NCBI GenBank assembly: GCA_945919375.1 | Contig: CAMEJD010000001.1 | Span: 1 to 64,000, forward strand | Source of the DNA: an uncultured Clostridia bacterium | GTDB taxonomy: Bacteria; Bacillota; Clostridia; Christensenellales; UBA1242 | Length of the DNA: 64,000 bases | Reading direction: 5' to 3' | Shown: in pieces, positions 30,265 through 40,444 of the stretch | Numbering within the stretch: position 1 is the first letter of the stretch | How the letters are laid out: every line of letters begins with the position of its first letter | Notes under the pieces: generated by a model | Told to the model about the DNA's origin: nothing | Databases searched by the model: none | The model's input: the letters and a program-made list of their open reading frames with translations, nothing else | Position numbers and translations under genes: made by a program

Positions 30265-30716
30265 CGTCTCATTTTAAAGATTGTACAAACACATGATGTC
30301 TATGCTCATTGTAATGACTATGTGAAAATCACCAAATAGATAACAAAGAAGTTTTTGTACTATATGAAAATAAAAAAAACAAGAACAAGGTTCAGTGAGT
30401 TCGCACACCTAGGAGTTTAGTTTTCTAAATGACTGTGTGTATGATGCTTGCAAATAAACAATGTTAGTATTTTAAAATAAAAAAAATAGCCCGAAATTCG
30501 ATGTTCACTTGGCATTTTCACTCAGAACTTACCTACATAAGTAACTGTATGCAAATTTCCAAGCAGAAACAAAGAAGTTTTTGTACTATCTAAAAATAAA
30601 AAAAAGAACCCCAAGAACAAGGCTCGGTGAGTTCACACACGCAGGAGTTTAGTTTCCTAAATGACTGTGTGTGTGATGCTCGCCAGTAAACGAAGTTATT
30701 GGGAGTTCTTTTTTTA
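30265..30716 (-). ncRNA. Tandem array of about four copies (two degenerate) of the same structured RNA element
   Basis: Motif (A)TGACTGTGTG at 30314, 30429, 30541, 30661 and (A)AACAAAG-type motif at 30339, 30454, 30565, 30686, a 111-121 bp period; best copy 30602-30716. Confidence 0.6.
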
Positions 30717-30723
30717 TTTTTTA

Positions 30724-33360
30724 TTATTTTCTAGGGTTTTTGATGTTTGCTTGTGCAGCCGCTAATCTTGCGATTGGCACTCTAAATGGTGAACAAGAAA
30801 CATATGTGAGTCCTGTGTTATGGCAGAATTCGATTGATGATGGATCTCCACCATGTTCTCCACAAATTCCAAGTTCCATATTTGGACGAGTTTGTTTTCC
30901 AAGTCTTGTTGCATTTTCAATTAACTTACCTACACCATGTGTATCAAGTTTTGCAAATGGGTCAAATTCATAAATCTTGTGTTCATAGTATGATTTTAAG
31001 AATTTACCTGCATCATCACGAGAAAAACCAAATGTCATTTGTGTTAAATCGTTTGTTCCAAATGAGAAATATTCAGCTTCTTTTGCGATTTCGTCAGCAA
31101 GAAGTGCTGCTCTTGGTATTTCTATCATTGTACCAACTTTATATTCCATATTAAGACCTGATTCTTTGATTAAAGCATCAGCAGTTTCGGAAACAATTTT
31201 TTTAACAAATGCAAGTTCTTTTACTTCGCCAACAAGTGGAATCATAATTTCAGGTTCTGTCTTAAATTCTGGGTGGCGTTTTGTTACTGCAATTGCGGCC
31301 TTAATTACGGCTGTTGTTTGCATTCTTGCGATTTCTGGGAATGTTACAGCAAGTCTGCAACCACGATGTCCCATCATTGGGTTGAATTCATGGAGTGAAG
31401 CAATAATTTGTTTTACTTCTTCAACAGTTTTGCCTTGAGAATTGGCAAGAAGTTTTATATCGGCTTCTTCTGTTGGAACGAATTCATGAAGAGGTGGATC
31501 AAGGAAACGAATGTTTACTGGAAGACCTTTTGCTTCTTCATAAAGTTTTTCAAAGTCGCCTTGTTGCATTGGCTCAAGTTTATCCAATGCCTTTACTCTT
31601 TGTTCAACTGTATCAGCACAAATCATTTCACGAATTGCAGCAATACGGTCCGGTTCAAAGAACATATGCTCTGTTCTGCAAAGTCCAATACCTTCTGCCC
31701 CAAACATAAATGCTTGATGTGCGTCTTTTGGAGTATCTGCATTTGTTCTAACGGAAAGTGCCTTATACTTGTTTGCCCAAGCCATAATTCTCCCAAATTC
31801 ACCATCATTAGTGTTTGCTGGAACAGTTGCGATTATCCCATCATAAATTTTTCCTGTTGAACCATCAAGAGAGATTTCATCTCCTTCATGATAAGTTTTC
31901 CCATTAAGAGTGAAGCATTTGTTTTCTTCGTCCATCTTAATATCTCCACAACCAGATACACAACAAGTTCCCATACCACGAGCAACAACGGCTGCGTGAG
32001 ATGTCATACCACCACGAACAGTAAGTACACCTTGTGCATAGTGCATACCTTCTATATCTTCTGGAGATGTTTCCAAACGAACGAGAACAACTTTCTCTTT
32101 GTTTTTACCATGTTTTACGGCATCTTCTGCAGTAAATACAATCTTTCCACAAGCAGCACCTGGAGATGCAGCAAGTGCTTGTGCAATTGGTTGAGCAGAT
32201 TTTAATGCTTTTGTATCAAATTGTGGGTGAAGAAGTGAATCGAGAGATTTTGGGTCAATTTGCATAATTGCATCTTGTTCTGTAATCATTCCTTCATCAA
32301 CTAAATCGCAAGCGATTTTGATTGCCGCTTTTGCTGTTCTTTTACCATTACGAGTTTGGAGCATATACAATTTTTTATCTTCAATTGTAAATTCCATATC
32401 TTGCATATCATGGTAGTGATTTTCCAATGTTTTGCAAATTTCTTGGAATTGTTCATAAACATGTGGCATAATTTCTGCCATTTTTGATATTGGCATTGGA
32501 GTTCTTACACCAGCAACAACATCTTCACCTTGGGCATTCATTAAGAATTCACCCATAAGTTTCTTTTCGCCAGTTGCAGGGTCACGAGTGAAAGCAACAC
32601 CTGTTCCAGATGTTTCGCCCATATTACCAAAAACCATCATTTGAACATTAACTGCTGTACCCCATGAGTATGGAATATCATTTTGCATACGATAGTAGTT
32701 TGCTCTTGGGTTATCCCATGATCTAAATACGGCTTTGATTGCACCAAATAATTGCTCTTTTGGGTCATCTGGGAAATCTTGACCTATTTTTGCTTTATAT
32801 TCTGCCTTAAATTTGCCAGCGAGTTCTTTTAGGTCTTCTGCTGTAAGGTCGATGTCAAGTGTAACACCTTTTTTTTCTTTTAATTCGTCAATAAGTTGTT
32901 CAAAATACTTTTTACCAACTTCCATAACTACATCACTGTACATTTGAATAAATCTACGATAGCAGTCCCAAGCCCATCTTGGATTACCCGATTTTTTTGC
33001 AATAACTTCAACGACCTTTTCGGTAAGTCCAAGGTTCAAAATTGTGTCCATCATACCAGGCATTGATGCTCTTGCACCACTACGAACAGAAACTAGAAGT
33101 GGATTTTCTTCATCACCGAATTTTTTGCCAGTGATTTTTTCCATTTTTGAAATATATTCCATAATTTCTGCTTGAATTTCTGGATTGATTTGACGACCAT
33201 CTTCATAGTACTGTGTACAAGCTTCTGTTGATATTGTGAAGCCTTGTGGAACAGGAAGTCCTAGGTTTGTCATTTCGGCAAGGTTTGCGCCCTTACCACC
33301 CAAAAGTTCACGCATTTTTGCGTTACCTTCGGTAAACAAATAAACGTATTTTTTTGCCAT
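30724..33360 (-). CDS. ppdK: Pyruvate, phosphate dikinase
   Basis: KYVYLFTEGNAKMRELLGGKGANLAEMTNLGLPVPQGFTIST; GGMTSHAAVVARGMGTCCVSG; GICGEHGGDP. Confidence 0.98.
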   Translation of the reverse strand: MAKKYVYLFTEGNAKMRELLGGKGANLAEMTNLGLPVPQGFTISTEACTQYYEDGRQINPEIQAEIMEYISKMEKITGKKFGDEENPLLVSVRSGARASMPGMMDTILNLGLTEKVVEVIAKKSGNPRWAWDCYRRFIQMYSDVVMEVGKKYFEQLIDELKEKKGVTLDIDLTAEDLKELAGKFKAEYKAKIGQDFPDDPKEQLFGAIKAVFRSWDNPRANYYRMQNDIPYSWGTAVNVQMMVFGNMGETSGTGVAFTRDPATGEKKLMGEFLMNAQGEDVVAGVRTPMPISKMAEIMPHVYEQFQEICKTLENHYHDMQDMEFTIEDKKLYMLQTRNGKRTAKAAIKIACDLVDEGMITEQDAIMQIDPKSLDSLLHPQFDTKALKSAQPIAQALAASPGAACGKIVFTAEDAVKHGKNKEKVVLVRLETSPEDIEGMHYAQGVLTVRGGMTSHAAVVARGMGTCCVSGCGDIKMDEENKCFTLNGKTYHEGDEISLDGSTGKIYDGIIATVPANTNDGEFGRIMAWANKYKALSVRTNADTPKDAHQAFMFGAEGIGLCRTEHMFFEPDRIAAIREMICADTVEQRVKALDKLEPMQQGDFEKLYEEAKGLPVNIRFLDPPLHEFVPTEEADIKLLANSQGKTVEEVKQIIASLHEFNPMMGHRGCRLAVTFPEIARMQTTAVIKAAIAVTKRHPEFKTEPEIMIPLVGEVKELAFVKKIVSETADALIKESGLNMEYKVGTMIEIPRAALLADEIAKEAEYFSFGTNDLTQMTFGFSRDDAGKFLKSYYEHKIYEFDPFAKLDTHGVGKLIENATRLGKQTRPNMELGICGEHGGDPSSIEFCHNTGLTYVSCSPFRVPIARLAAAQANIKNPRK

Positions 33361-33449
33361 GTGTTTCCTCCTATATAAAAATACTTTGATAGTTTACAAT
33401 AACAAAAAAAAATTAGCAACTAAATACAAATAGTTGCCAAAATTTTTTA

Positions 33450-34163
33450 TTAAATCGCAATAACTAACTTTTTACCAAATCTATGCTCAAAATTGAGATT
33501 TAGAACATTTAGTGCCTCATCTTCACTAAATTTTGATAATTTTAACGTTGATAAATTGTTATATGGACTGTCAAACAAGATTTTGAAAGTCTTGTGACAC
33601 CTTGGCGAAATTTCCATACAATTTGCCGTTTTGCAACCTACGCATACAATTTCGCCAAAATCTAAATTGATATATCTTTTTACCCCAAAATCCTGACCAC
33701 AAACAGAGCATTTGTTTAGAGCAAGTTTGTAACCAACTGCATCAAAAATATCTAATAAAAATTTTATCAAAACATACTTATCATTCACATTGTCGTAACA
33801 AATTGTGCCAATCGCCTTTAATGTTTCTACAAATATTGCGGGATTTTTTTCCCCTTGTGGCAAAACAGTTCTTACTGCATCAATAATTGCACAAGCAATA
33901 TACAATTTATCTATGTTTTTTGTCAATTCAAAAAAACTGTCTTCAACATCAACACTTGTTATAATTTTTGATGGAAGAGTAATTAAAAATTCACCAAAAC
34001 AAAATGGTTCTTTGGCGAATTTGAGTTTTGCTTTTTCACTTTTTACTGACTTTAGTACACAAGTGATAATACCATTTTCAAGTGTAAATAAAGTTACCAA
34101 CTTGTCCTTTTCTTTGTAATCAACAGAACCAAGAACAATACCTTTTTGTTTTATTGTTTCCAA
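33450..34163 (-). CDS. recO: DNA repair protein RecO
   Basis: KGIVLGSVDYKEKDKLVTLFTLENGIITCVLKSVKS; CSVCGQDF...VCVGC; next to era; TTG start. Confidence 0.92.
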   Translation of the reverse strand: METIKQKGIVLGSVDYKEKDKLVTLFTLENGIITCVLKSVKSEKAKLKFAKEPFCFGEFLITLPSKIITSVDVEDSFFELTKNIDKLYIACAIIDAVRTVLPQGEKNPAIFVETLKAIGTICYDNVNDKYVLIKFLLDIFDAVGYKLALNKCSVCGQDFGVKRYINLDFGEIVCVGCKTANCMEISPRCHKTFKILFDSPYNNLSTLKLSKFSEDEALNVLNLNFEHRFGKKLVIAI

Positions 34164-34165
34164 CT

Positions 34166-34327
34166 TTATAACTCCATTCCACCATCTTTTTCTTGTGTGT
34201 CATCAAACACTAAATCTTGATATTTTCCATGTTGAATTGCACTATATAACAAATAAGCAGAAATACTTCCTGTTTTTGTAAAAATGTCCCACACTTTTTT
34301 TGCGTCATCACTAACAAAATTATCCAT
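34166..34327 (-). CDS. yqzL: YqzL-like small protein (53 aa, not in the ORF track)
   Basis: Manual translation MDNFVSDDAKKVWDIFTKTGSISAYLLYSAIQHGKYQDLVFDDTQEKDGGMEL; located between era and recO. Confidence 0.75.
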   Translation of the reverse strand: MDNFVSDDAKKVWDIFTKTGSISAYLLYSAIQHGKYQDLVFDDTQEKDGGMEL

Positions 34328-34420
34328 ACTCTGCTCCTTTTGTTTTTTGATATTTTATCTTATATCATTAGTTTACTATATTATATGCAAAAATCAAAGA
34401 AAAATTTACTAAATTTAAAA

Positions 34421-35326
34421 TTATTCTTCGTCCGGTTTGTATCCAAATTCGGTCAGCAAATTTGTATTTTCTCTCCAGTTCTTTTTTGTTTTTACAAACA
34501 ACTTTAAAAGGACTTTTTTGCCTGTTAGGTTTTCTAGTTCAATTCTTGCCTTTTCTCCAATGTTTTTTAGCATTGAACCTTTTTTGCCTATAATTATTGA
34601 TTTATGGCTTTCCTTTTCACAAATAATATCTGCATCAATAACAACAATTTTTTCCTTTTCCTCAAAGTTTACAATATCCACACTTATTCCATGTGGAATC
34701 TCGTCCTGCAAAAAGTATAATGCTTTTTCCCTTATCGTTTCACTTGCAATAAAACGCAAGGACTTGTTTGTATAGTAATCTTCATCATATTCAAAGTTTT
34801 TTACATCACTTTCTGGCAAGTATTTTAATATTGTGTCAATAAGTTCTTTTGTATTTTTGCCCTTAACACTTGAGATTGGCACGATTTCATCAATTTCCTT
34901 TATTTTTGACAGTTTGTCAATGATTGGCAAGATATCTAATTGTCTTATCAAGTCCACTTTGCTTATTGCGACAATAAGTGGGGATTGTTCTTTTTCCTTC
35001 AAGTTTTTGATATATTCAAGTTCTTGCTCTTGAATTTGTTTTGTTGAATCAATCAAGTAAACATTCACACTTGCACCACTTTGTGCAGAGCGAACATTTT
35101 TCATCATATACTTGTCGAGTGCATTCTTTGATTTGTGAATTCCTGGCGTATCAATAAGAACAAGTTGATAATTTTCTTTTGTCAAAATTCCCAAAATGTT
35201 ATTTCTTGTTGTTTGTGGTTTTGGAGAAACTATTGCAACTTTTTCTCCAACCAAATTATTAACCAAAGTACTTTTCCCTGCATTTGGTCTGCCAAGTATT
35301 GCTATATATCCAAATTTATATTTCAT
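34421..35326 (-). CDS. era: GTPase Era
   Basis: AILGRPNAGKSTLVNNLVGEKVAIVSPKPQTTRN, IDTPGIHK, KH domain IIGKKGSMLKNIGEKAR. Confidence 0.97.
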   Translation of the reverse strand: MKYKFGYIAILGRPNAGKSTLVNNLVGEKVAIVSPKPQTTRNNILGILTKENYQLVLIDTPGIHKSKNALDKYMMKNVRSAQSGASVNVYLIDSTKQIQEQELEYIKNLKEKEQSPLIVAISKVDLIRQLDILPIIDKLSKIKEIDEIVPISSVKGKNTKELIDTILKYLPESDVKNFEYDEDYYTNKSLRFIASETIREKALYFLQDEIPHGISVDIVNFEEKEKIVVIDADIICEKESHKSIIIGKKGSMLKNIGEKARIELENLTGKKVLLKLFVKTKKNWRENTNLLTEFGYKPDEE

Positions 35327-35784
35327 TTTCTCTCCATATGTGCTTTGTTTAGTATTTTATCTTGCAGTGGAAACATTATCATTTCATCTTCTTTTTGCAT
35401 ATGGTCATAGCCCAAAACGTGCAAAAAGCCATGCAATGCCAAAAAGCAAAGTTCCCTTTCCACACTATGTCCATATTCTTTTGCTTGCTCAATTGCCCTT
35501 GACTTACAAATAACAATATCACCAAGTTCGGTTTGTATGGATTCGTCATGCATTAACTCGCTTTTTAGTTCTTCATTTTCAAGCAAAGGGAAACTCAAAA
35601 CATCGGTAACCCTGTCAACATTTCTGTGTTCTTTGTTAAGTTCTCTTATTGTGTTTCTTCCAACAATGGTAACATCAATTACAATATTATTTTTGTTGTG
35701 TGTTTCTTTTAACGCAATTTCAAAAATTTCTGTTATTTTTTGTTTTAGAGATTTGTCCCCAAAGTTATTAAAATTTACTATCAT
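35323..35784 (-). CDS. ybeY: Endoribonuclease YbeY
   Basis: LNKEHRNVDRVTDVLSFPL; HGFLHVLGYDH. Confidence 0.96.
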   Translation of the reverse strand: MIVNFNNFGDKSLKQKITEIFEIALKETHNKNNIVIDVTIVGRNTIRELNKEHRNVDRVTDVLSFPLLENEELKSELMHDESIQTELGDIVICKSRAIEQAKEYGHSVERELCFLALHGFLHVLGYDHMQKEDEMIMFPLQDKILNKAHMERK

Positions 35785-35793
35785 ATGCGCCTT

Positions 35794-36906
35794 CTAACAA
35801 ATTTTTTTACTTAAAGTTAAAGTATATAAAATTGTGTATGTATCATCAATTTTATAAATCGAATAACTTTCATTTTTTATTATGTCATATTTTGCAAAAT
35901 TTAGCAAAGCAATTTGCTTACATTCTTCAATAAAAGTTTGTTTGTTTTCTTCAAAGTTTATGTTTTCTTTTGTTGTGACTGTTTCATAATATGTTGTTTC
36001 TTTTCTTTTTATTGGAAGCAATATATTTGAAATATAAACTTCATTTTCTTCCTTTTCATATGTTTTAAAAGTTACGTTCACTTGCTTTTTAAAGATTGGT
36101 AAGTTAAATGCATAAAGTTCAAAACTTGTTAAACTATTTCCTGTTCTTTTGGTTTTGATTTGATGTTCTTTTATGTTTAGATTTGAAGTTATATAAACAT
36201 CGCAAACAATATCTGCAAGTGGTTCAACACTTATCTTCTCACCAGCTTGATTTGTTATGTATGGTTCAACCAAAACATCCCCAATTTTTATAACATCACC
36301 CACCTTTACTTTAAGTGTGCCTTGAATTAGTTTTGCACTTGTAATTTGCCCATCATAAATAGACACAATTGGATCAAAATTCCCAATGTTTATCACTTCA
36401 TTATTTGTTAGTTCTTCTTTTACATTGACAATAAGTGTATTACCCCGAATAATAACACTTGCATAACTTATATGGTCAATTTTTTCAATCTTATTTTGTA
36501 GTATTTTGGTGTTTATATTTTTTTTGGGTTTCCACTTGTATATATCGTTATTTTCAAGTACTTCAAATATTTCTTTTGTTGTCAAATTATAATTGCCAAC
36601 AACCAATATATCAGTTATAAATAATGTTGATATTCCCCACAAAATACATGACAAAAAAATGCCAAATATAATACCAATGCTGAATATATTTTTTATATGA
36701 AACAAAAGTCCAAAATAACTTTTGTTATATATTTTTTGGTTTAATTTTTTTAATATTTTTTCAATATTTTTTTTGTCTTTATTCTTACAATAAAAAATAA
36801 CTTTTTCGTCATTTTTTGAAAAGTTAAATATTTCATATTTTTGTATTATTAAATTTATACATTTTTCACTATTTAGTGACGAAATTTCAAACTTAAACCC
36901 TTTCAT
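35794..36906 (-). CDS. yqfD: Sporulation protein YqfD
   Basis: YqfD architecture with TM near aa 80, position next to yqfC. Confidence 0.85.
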   Translation of the reverse strand: MKGFKFEISSLNSEKCINLIIQKYEIFNFSKNDEKVIFYCKNKDKKNIEKILKKLNQKIYNKSYFGLLFHIKNIFSIGIIFGIFLSCILWGISTLFITDILVVGNYNLTTKEIFEVLENNDIYKWKPKKNINTKILQNKIEKIDHISYASVIIRGNTLIVNVKEELTNNEVINIGNFDPIVSIYDGQITSAKLIQGTLKVKVGDVIKIGDVLVEPYITNQAGEKISVEPLADIVCDVYITSNLNIKEHQIKTKRTGNSLTSFELYAFNLPIFKKQVNVTFKTYEKEENEVYISNILLPIKRKETTYYETVTTKENINFEENKQTFIEECKQIALLNFAKYDIIKNESYSIYKIDDTYTILYTLTLSKKIC

Positions 36907-37178
36907 ACACCACTCTCAATTTGTTTAATTTCGCCACTTATTACAAGTGTTGTATCGGTTATTCTTTTTATTGTAAGGTTTTGTCCAAACACAGAAATAA
37001 CACCCTTTTTCACTCTAAATGTTATACAATCGGTTGCTATTTTTATTATTCCTTTTTGACCCTCGATATAAACCAATCTATTTGAAAGATTAACCAAGTT
37101 AAACTGATTATATTCGCCAATATTTAGGTTATAATCCAAAGCCAATTCATTAAAAAAATTAAACACGCCGTACCTCAT
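36903..37178 (-). CDS. yqfC: Sporulation protein YqfC (YabP family)
   Basis: About 91 aa; NRLVYIEGQKGIIKIATDCITFRVKKGVISVFGQNLTIKRIT; adjacent yqfD. Confidence 0.85.
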   Translation of the reverse strand: MRYGVFNFFNELALDYNLNIGEYNQFNLVNLSNRLVYIEGQKGIIKIATDCITFRVKKGVISVFGQNLTIKRITDTTLVISGEIKQIESGV

Positions 37179-37210
37179 AATAATACTATGCGTGTTTAAT
37201 TATTTATATG

Positions 37211-37867
37211 TTATTTTTTATCGTCATCAGTCTTTTTGTTAAGCACATTGTCAATAAGCAATGCTTTGAGTTCGGGAGATAAATTTTTTATCTCTTGACC
37301 TATTGATTTATTCTCGCCAACATTGAACATATCATAGTCATCATCACCTATTTCAAAATCGTCAACTGATTGATTATCATTTGAAGTATCTTCATCGTCA
37401 TCATCAAAACCAGCATTTTCGTCATAATCGCCAAGGTCTTCAACTTCAACTTTTTCTATATCAGCACCTTTTACAGCACCCGACTTTCTTCCACCTTTGA
37501 CAAGTCTACCTTTTCTGCTTTTGTCTTGACCTTCACCTGTTTCTCTTGCCTTTATTTCTGCTTTTTCTTTGGCGATTTCTTCCTTTAAAGTTGTATAGGC
37601 AACTTGAGAAGATTTTTCTTCTTGCTTATCTTTCTTTTCATTCAAATTGTCAACTTTGACCTTTTCTTTTGGTTCTTCCTTTGGTTTATATTCATTGTAA
37701 CTAAAGTTTGGGTCAGTTGGAGTTTTATCCTTATCTTTTGGTTTTTCTACCTTTACCTTTGGTTCTTTTGATTTTCTTTTGAAAAGAGCCCTTACTTTTT
37801 CAGGATTAAGCGCATAGATGAAGAATAGAAAAACAAGTACAATTATTGCTATTAAAATCCACCACAC
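37211..37867 (-). CDS. Single-TM protein with a long charged disordered tail
   Basis: N-terminal TM (WWILIAIIVLVFLFFIYAL), then Lys/Glu-rich and Asp-rich segments; between floA and yqfC. Confidence 0.6.
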   Translation of the reverse strand: MWWILIAIIVLVFLFFIYALNPEKVRALFKRKSKEPKVKVEKPKDKDKTPTDPNFSYNEYKPKEEPKEKVKVDNLNEKKDKQEEKSSQVAYTTLKEEIAKEKAEIKARETGEGQDKSRKGRLVKGGRKSGAVKGADIEKVEVEDLGDYDENAGFDDDDEDTSNDNQSVDDFEIGDDDYDMFNVGENKSIGQEIKNLSPELKALLIDNVLNKKTDDDKK

Positions 37868-37882
37868 GCTACTTTACTCCTT

Positions 37883-38899
37883 TTAGAATTTTGGTTTTTT
37901 GTTTGGGTTGTTTGAATCATTTCCGGCAATTGCATTACGCATTGCAGTGTCTGATGTCAAGTTTTGAATCTTATAATAGTCCATAACACCCAACTTGCCA
38001 TTTTTGATTGCTTCTGCCATCGCTTTTGGGACTTCTGCTTCTGCCGCAAGAACCATAGCTTTCATTTCTTGAGTTTTTGCCCTCATTTCTTGTTCATGAG
38101 CAGCTGCCATTGCCCTTCTTTCTGACGCTTCTGCTTCGGCAATAACCTTCTTTGCTTCAGCAGAGTCTTTTAATAAGTCTGCACCAATGTTTTTACCAAC
38201 ATCAATATCTGCAATATCAATTGACAAAATTTCATAAGCTGTACCAGTATCAAGACCTTTGTCAAGAACTGTTTGTGAAATTCTATCTGGATTTTCAAGC
38301 ACTTCTTGGTGAGTTTCTGCCGAACCAACTGTTGTTACAATACCTTCACCAACACGAGCAAGGACTGTGTCTTCCCCAGCACCACCGACCAAACGTGCGA
38401 TGTTTGCTTTTACTGTTATACGAACCTTTACACTAAGTTCAATACCATCTTTTGCAACTGCACTAATCCAATCTGTTTCAATAACTTTTGGTGTAACACT
38501 TTGTCTTACTGCCAAGTTTACATCACGACCTGCAAGGTCAATTGCTTTTGCAAGGTCAATTGGCAAGTCAATTTTTGCACTATGTGCAGAAATCAAGGCA
38601 TTTATAACCTTTTGAATATCCCCACCTGCAAGTTGGTGAGTTTCTAGTTCACTGATATCAATTTTGATACCTGCTTTTTTTGCCATAATATAGGCATCAA
38701 CAATAGGCCCAACCTTAATTCTACGCATTTTCATACCAATAAGTCTTGACATTGAAACATGTGCGCCAGAAACCAAAGCGATGAACCATGTTTTTGTTGG
38801 GACAATTGCAAACACTACAACGACTAGCACAAGCAATAATCCAAGTGCAACATATAGTACAATTTGTGCCCAAAGTTCCATAAGTAATAAGTTTATCAT
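37883..38899 (-). CDS. floA: Flotillin-like protein FloA
   Basis: [55 protein letters not shown]; next to NfeD. Confidence 0.95.
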   Translation of the reverse strand: MINLLLMELWAQIVLYVALGLLLVLVVVVFAIVPTKTWFIALVSGAHVSMSRLIGMKMRRIKVGPIVDAYIMAKKAGIKIDISELETHQLAGGDIQKVINALISAHSAKIDLPIDLAKAIDLAGRDVNLAVRQSVTPKVIETDWISAVAKDGIELSVKVRITVKANIARLVGGAGEDTVLARVGEGIVTTVGSAETHQEVLENPDRISQTVLDKGLDTGTAYEILSIDIADIDVGKNIGADLLKDSAEAKKVIAEAEASERRAMAAAHEQEMRAKTQEMKAMVLAAEAEVPKAMAEAIKNGKLGVMDYYKIQNLTSDTAMRNAIAGNDSNNPNKKPKF

Positions 38900-38910
38900 A
38901 AAAATCTCCT

Positions 38911-39516
38911 TTAATAAGTTAATTTACTAATATAGACAACATTATCTTCAACTGCAACAATTTTTACAACTTCGCCTTTTGAAATAAGTCCGCCCTTTGT
39001 TGACACTTCAATAATTTCATCACATATCCTAATTTTGCCAAGTGGCCTACATTCTGTTAGCGTTATTGCTTCCTTGCCAATGTATGACTTTAGTTTATCT
39101 TGTTCTTTTTGACCATAGTCTTTTGGAATTGCTGTGTTATTTTCAACTATTGGTGTCTTCCCCAAAAGTCCAAACCTTGCGGAACGCACAAATAGTAAAA
39201 ATATAAGTAAAACAACCAAAACTATCATTACTATCAAAATTAGTATTTGAAGTGGATGTTCAATTCCGTTACACAAAAATGCATGAACAAGAACTGCACC
39301 AACTTCACATAATATTCCTGCTATTCCAAAGAATCCAAACCCTGGTATAACTGCTTCTATTATGCACAATATGATTCCAAGCACCATTAGTGTGATTGTA
39401 AGCCATGCATACTCGCCAACAAATATTTCTGCAAAATCATTCCATATTGACAACAATAATCCTGCCATATCTTTCTCCTTTGCTATGATTATAGCATACA
39501 TTTTTTTTGTATGCAA
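38911..39516 (-). CDS. NfeD-family membrane protein
   Basis: TMs plus OB-like C-terminus ([51 protein letters not shown]). Confidence 0.88.
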   Translation of the reverse strand: MHTKKMYAIIIAKEKDMAGLLLSIWNDFAEIFVGEYAWLTITLMVLGIILCIIEAVIPGFGFFGIAGILCEVGAVLVHAFLCNGIEHPLQILILIVMIVLVVLLIFLLFVRSARFGLLGKTPIVENNTAIPKDYGQKEQDKLKSYIGKEAITLTECRPLGKIRICDEIIEVSTKGGLISKGEVVKIVAVEDNVVYISKLTY

Positions 39517-39543
39517 TACACAATTAAATAAAAGTCCAATTTT

Positions 39544-40380
39544 TTAAACGAGTTCGGCATTTAAACTTCGTTTGTAAAAAAATAGATATTGTTGAGCATA
39601 TCCCGACAAATCACCAAAGTAATTTACCAAATCTTTTGACATATTTTGTGGCGACTTTTTTGTTTTAAAAATATCAAAGTATACTTTTTCTATCCAAGTG
39701 TCAACGGGAAACGAATTGCTTCTATGATAACCAAAAAGCAAAATACAATCAGCAACTTTTGGACCCACTCCACAAAGTGAAAGTAACCATTTTTTCAAAG
39801 CATCCGTTCCCATACTTTCTGTGGCTCTTAAATCAACATCTTTTAACTGTTTAATTAGTTTTATAAGATAATTTGCCCTGTATCCACATCCAAAAGCCTT
39901 AAATTGTTCAAATGTTATTTTCCCCAATTGATTCATATTTGGAAAAGAGTAATATGTGCCATTATCTATGCCACATTCCCTAATTTTTGCCATTGTCTTT
40001 TTTATTCTTTCAATGTTATTGTTGGAAGATATAACAAATCCAATTATCACTTCCAAAAGATCTTGTTTTAGTATTCTTATTCCATAACCAAATCTTACTG
40101 CATTTTTCATATAATCATTTTTGGCAAGTTCATTCTTTATTTTTGTATAATCAGTTTGCATATCAAAAAAATTAACAAAATACAAAGGGTTACTTGTTTC
40201 TATTATATAATTTTTGTTTTTTAAATATATATGTGCCATTTGGTCTTTTGAATAAACGATATAATTACTTTGACCTAATTTTTTGTAAGTAAAGATTTGC
40301 CCACATTCAAGTATGTGTTCAATATTAAAATCATTTGTGTTTTTTACAACAATTTTGTCTTTTTCTACTTTGTAGTCCAT
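39544..40380 (-). CDS. 8-oxoguanine DNA glycosylase (OGG1/AlkA-type HhH-GPD)
   Basis: ECGQIFTYKK...VISSNNNIERIKKTMAKIRE...LLSLCGVGPKVADCILLFGYHRSNSFPVDTWIEK. Confidence 0.9.
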   Translation of the reverse strand: MDYKVEKDKIVVKNTNDFNIEHILECGQIFTYKKLGQSNYIVYSKDQMAHIYLKNKNYIIETSNPLYFVNFFDMQTDYTKIKNELAKNDYMKNAVRFGYGIRILKQDLLEVIIGFVISSNNNIERIKKTMAKIRECGIDNGTYYSFPNMNQLGKITFEQFKAFGCGYRANYLIKLIKQLKDVDLRATESMGTDALKKWLLSLCGVGPKVADCILLFGYHRSNSFPVDTWIEKVYFDIFKTKKSPQNMSKDLVNYFGDLSGYAQQYLFFYKRSLNAELV

Positions 40381-40444
40381 ATTCGCATTATATCAAAAAA
40401 AAGAGTTATAATCAAGTTTTGACTTTAACTATAACTCAATATTA

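Noticed and set aside
30265-30716. Possible CRISPR array because of regular spacing
   Set aside because: The full ~115-bp unit is repeated with gradual decay and secondary structure; no short repeats with unique spacers and no cas genes.
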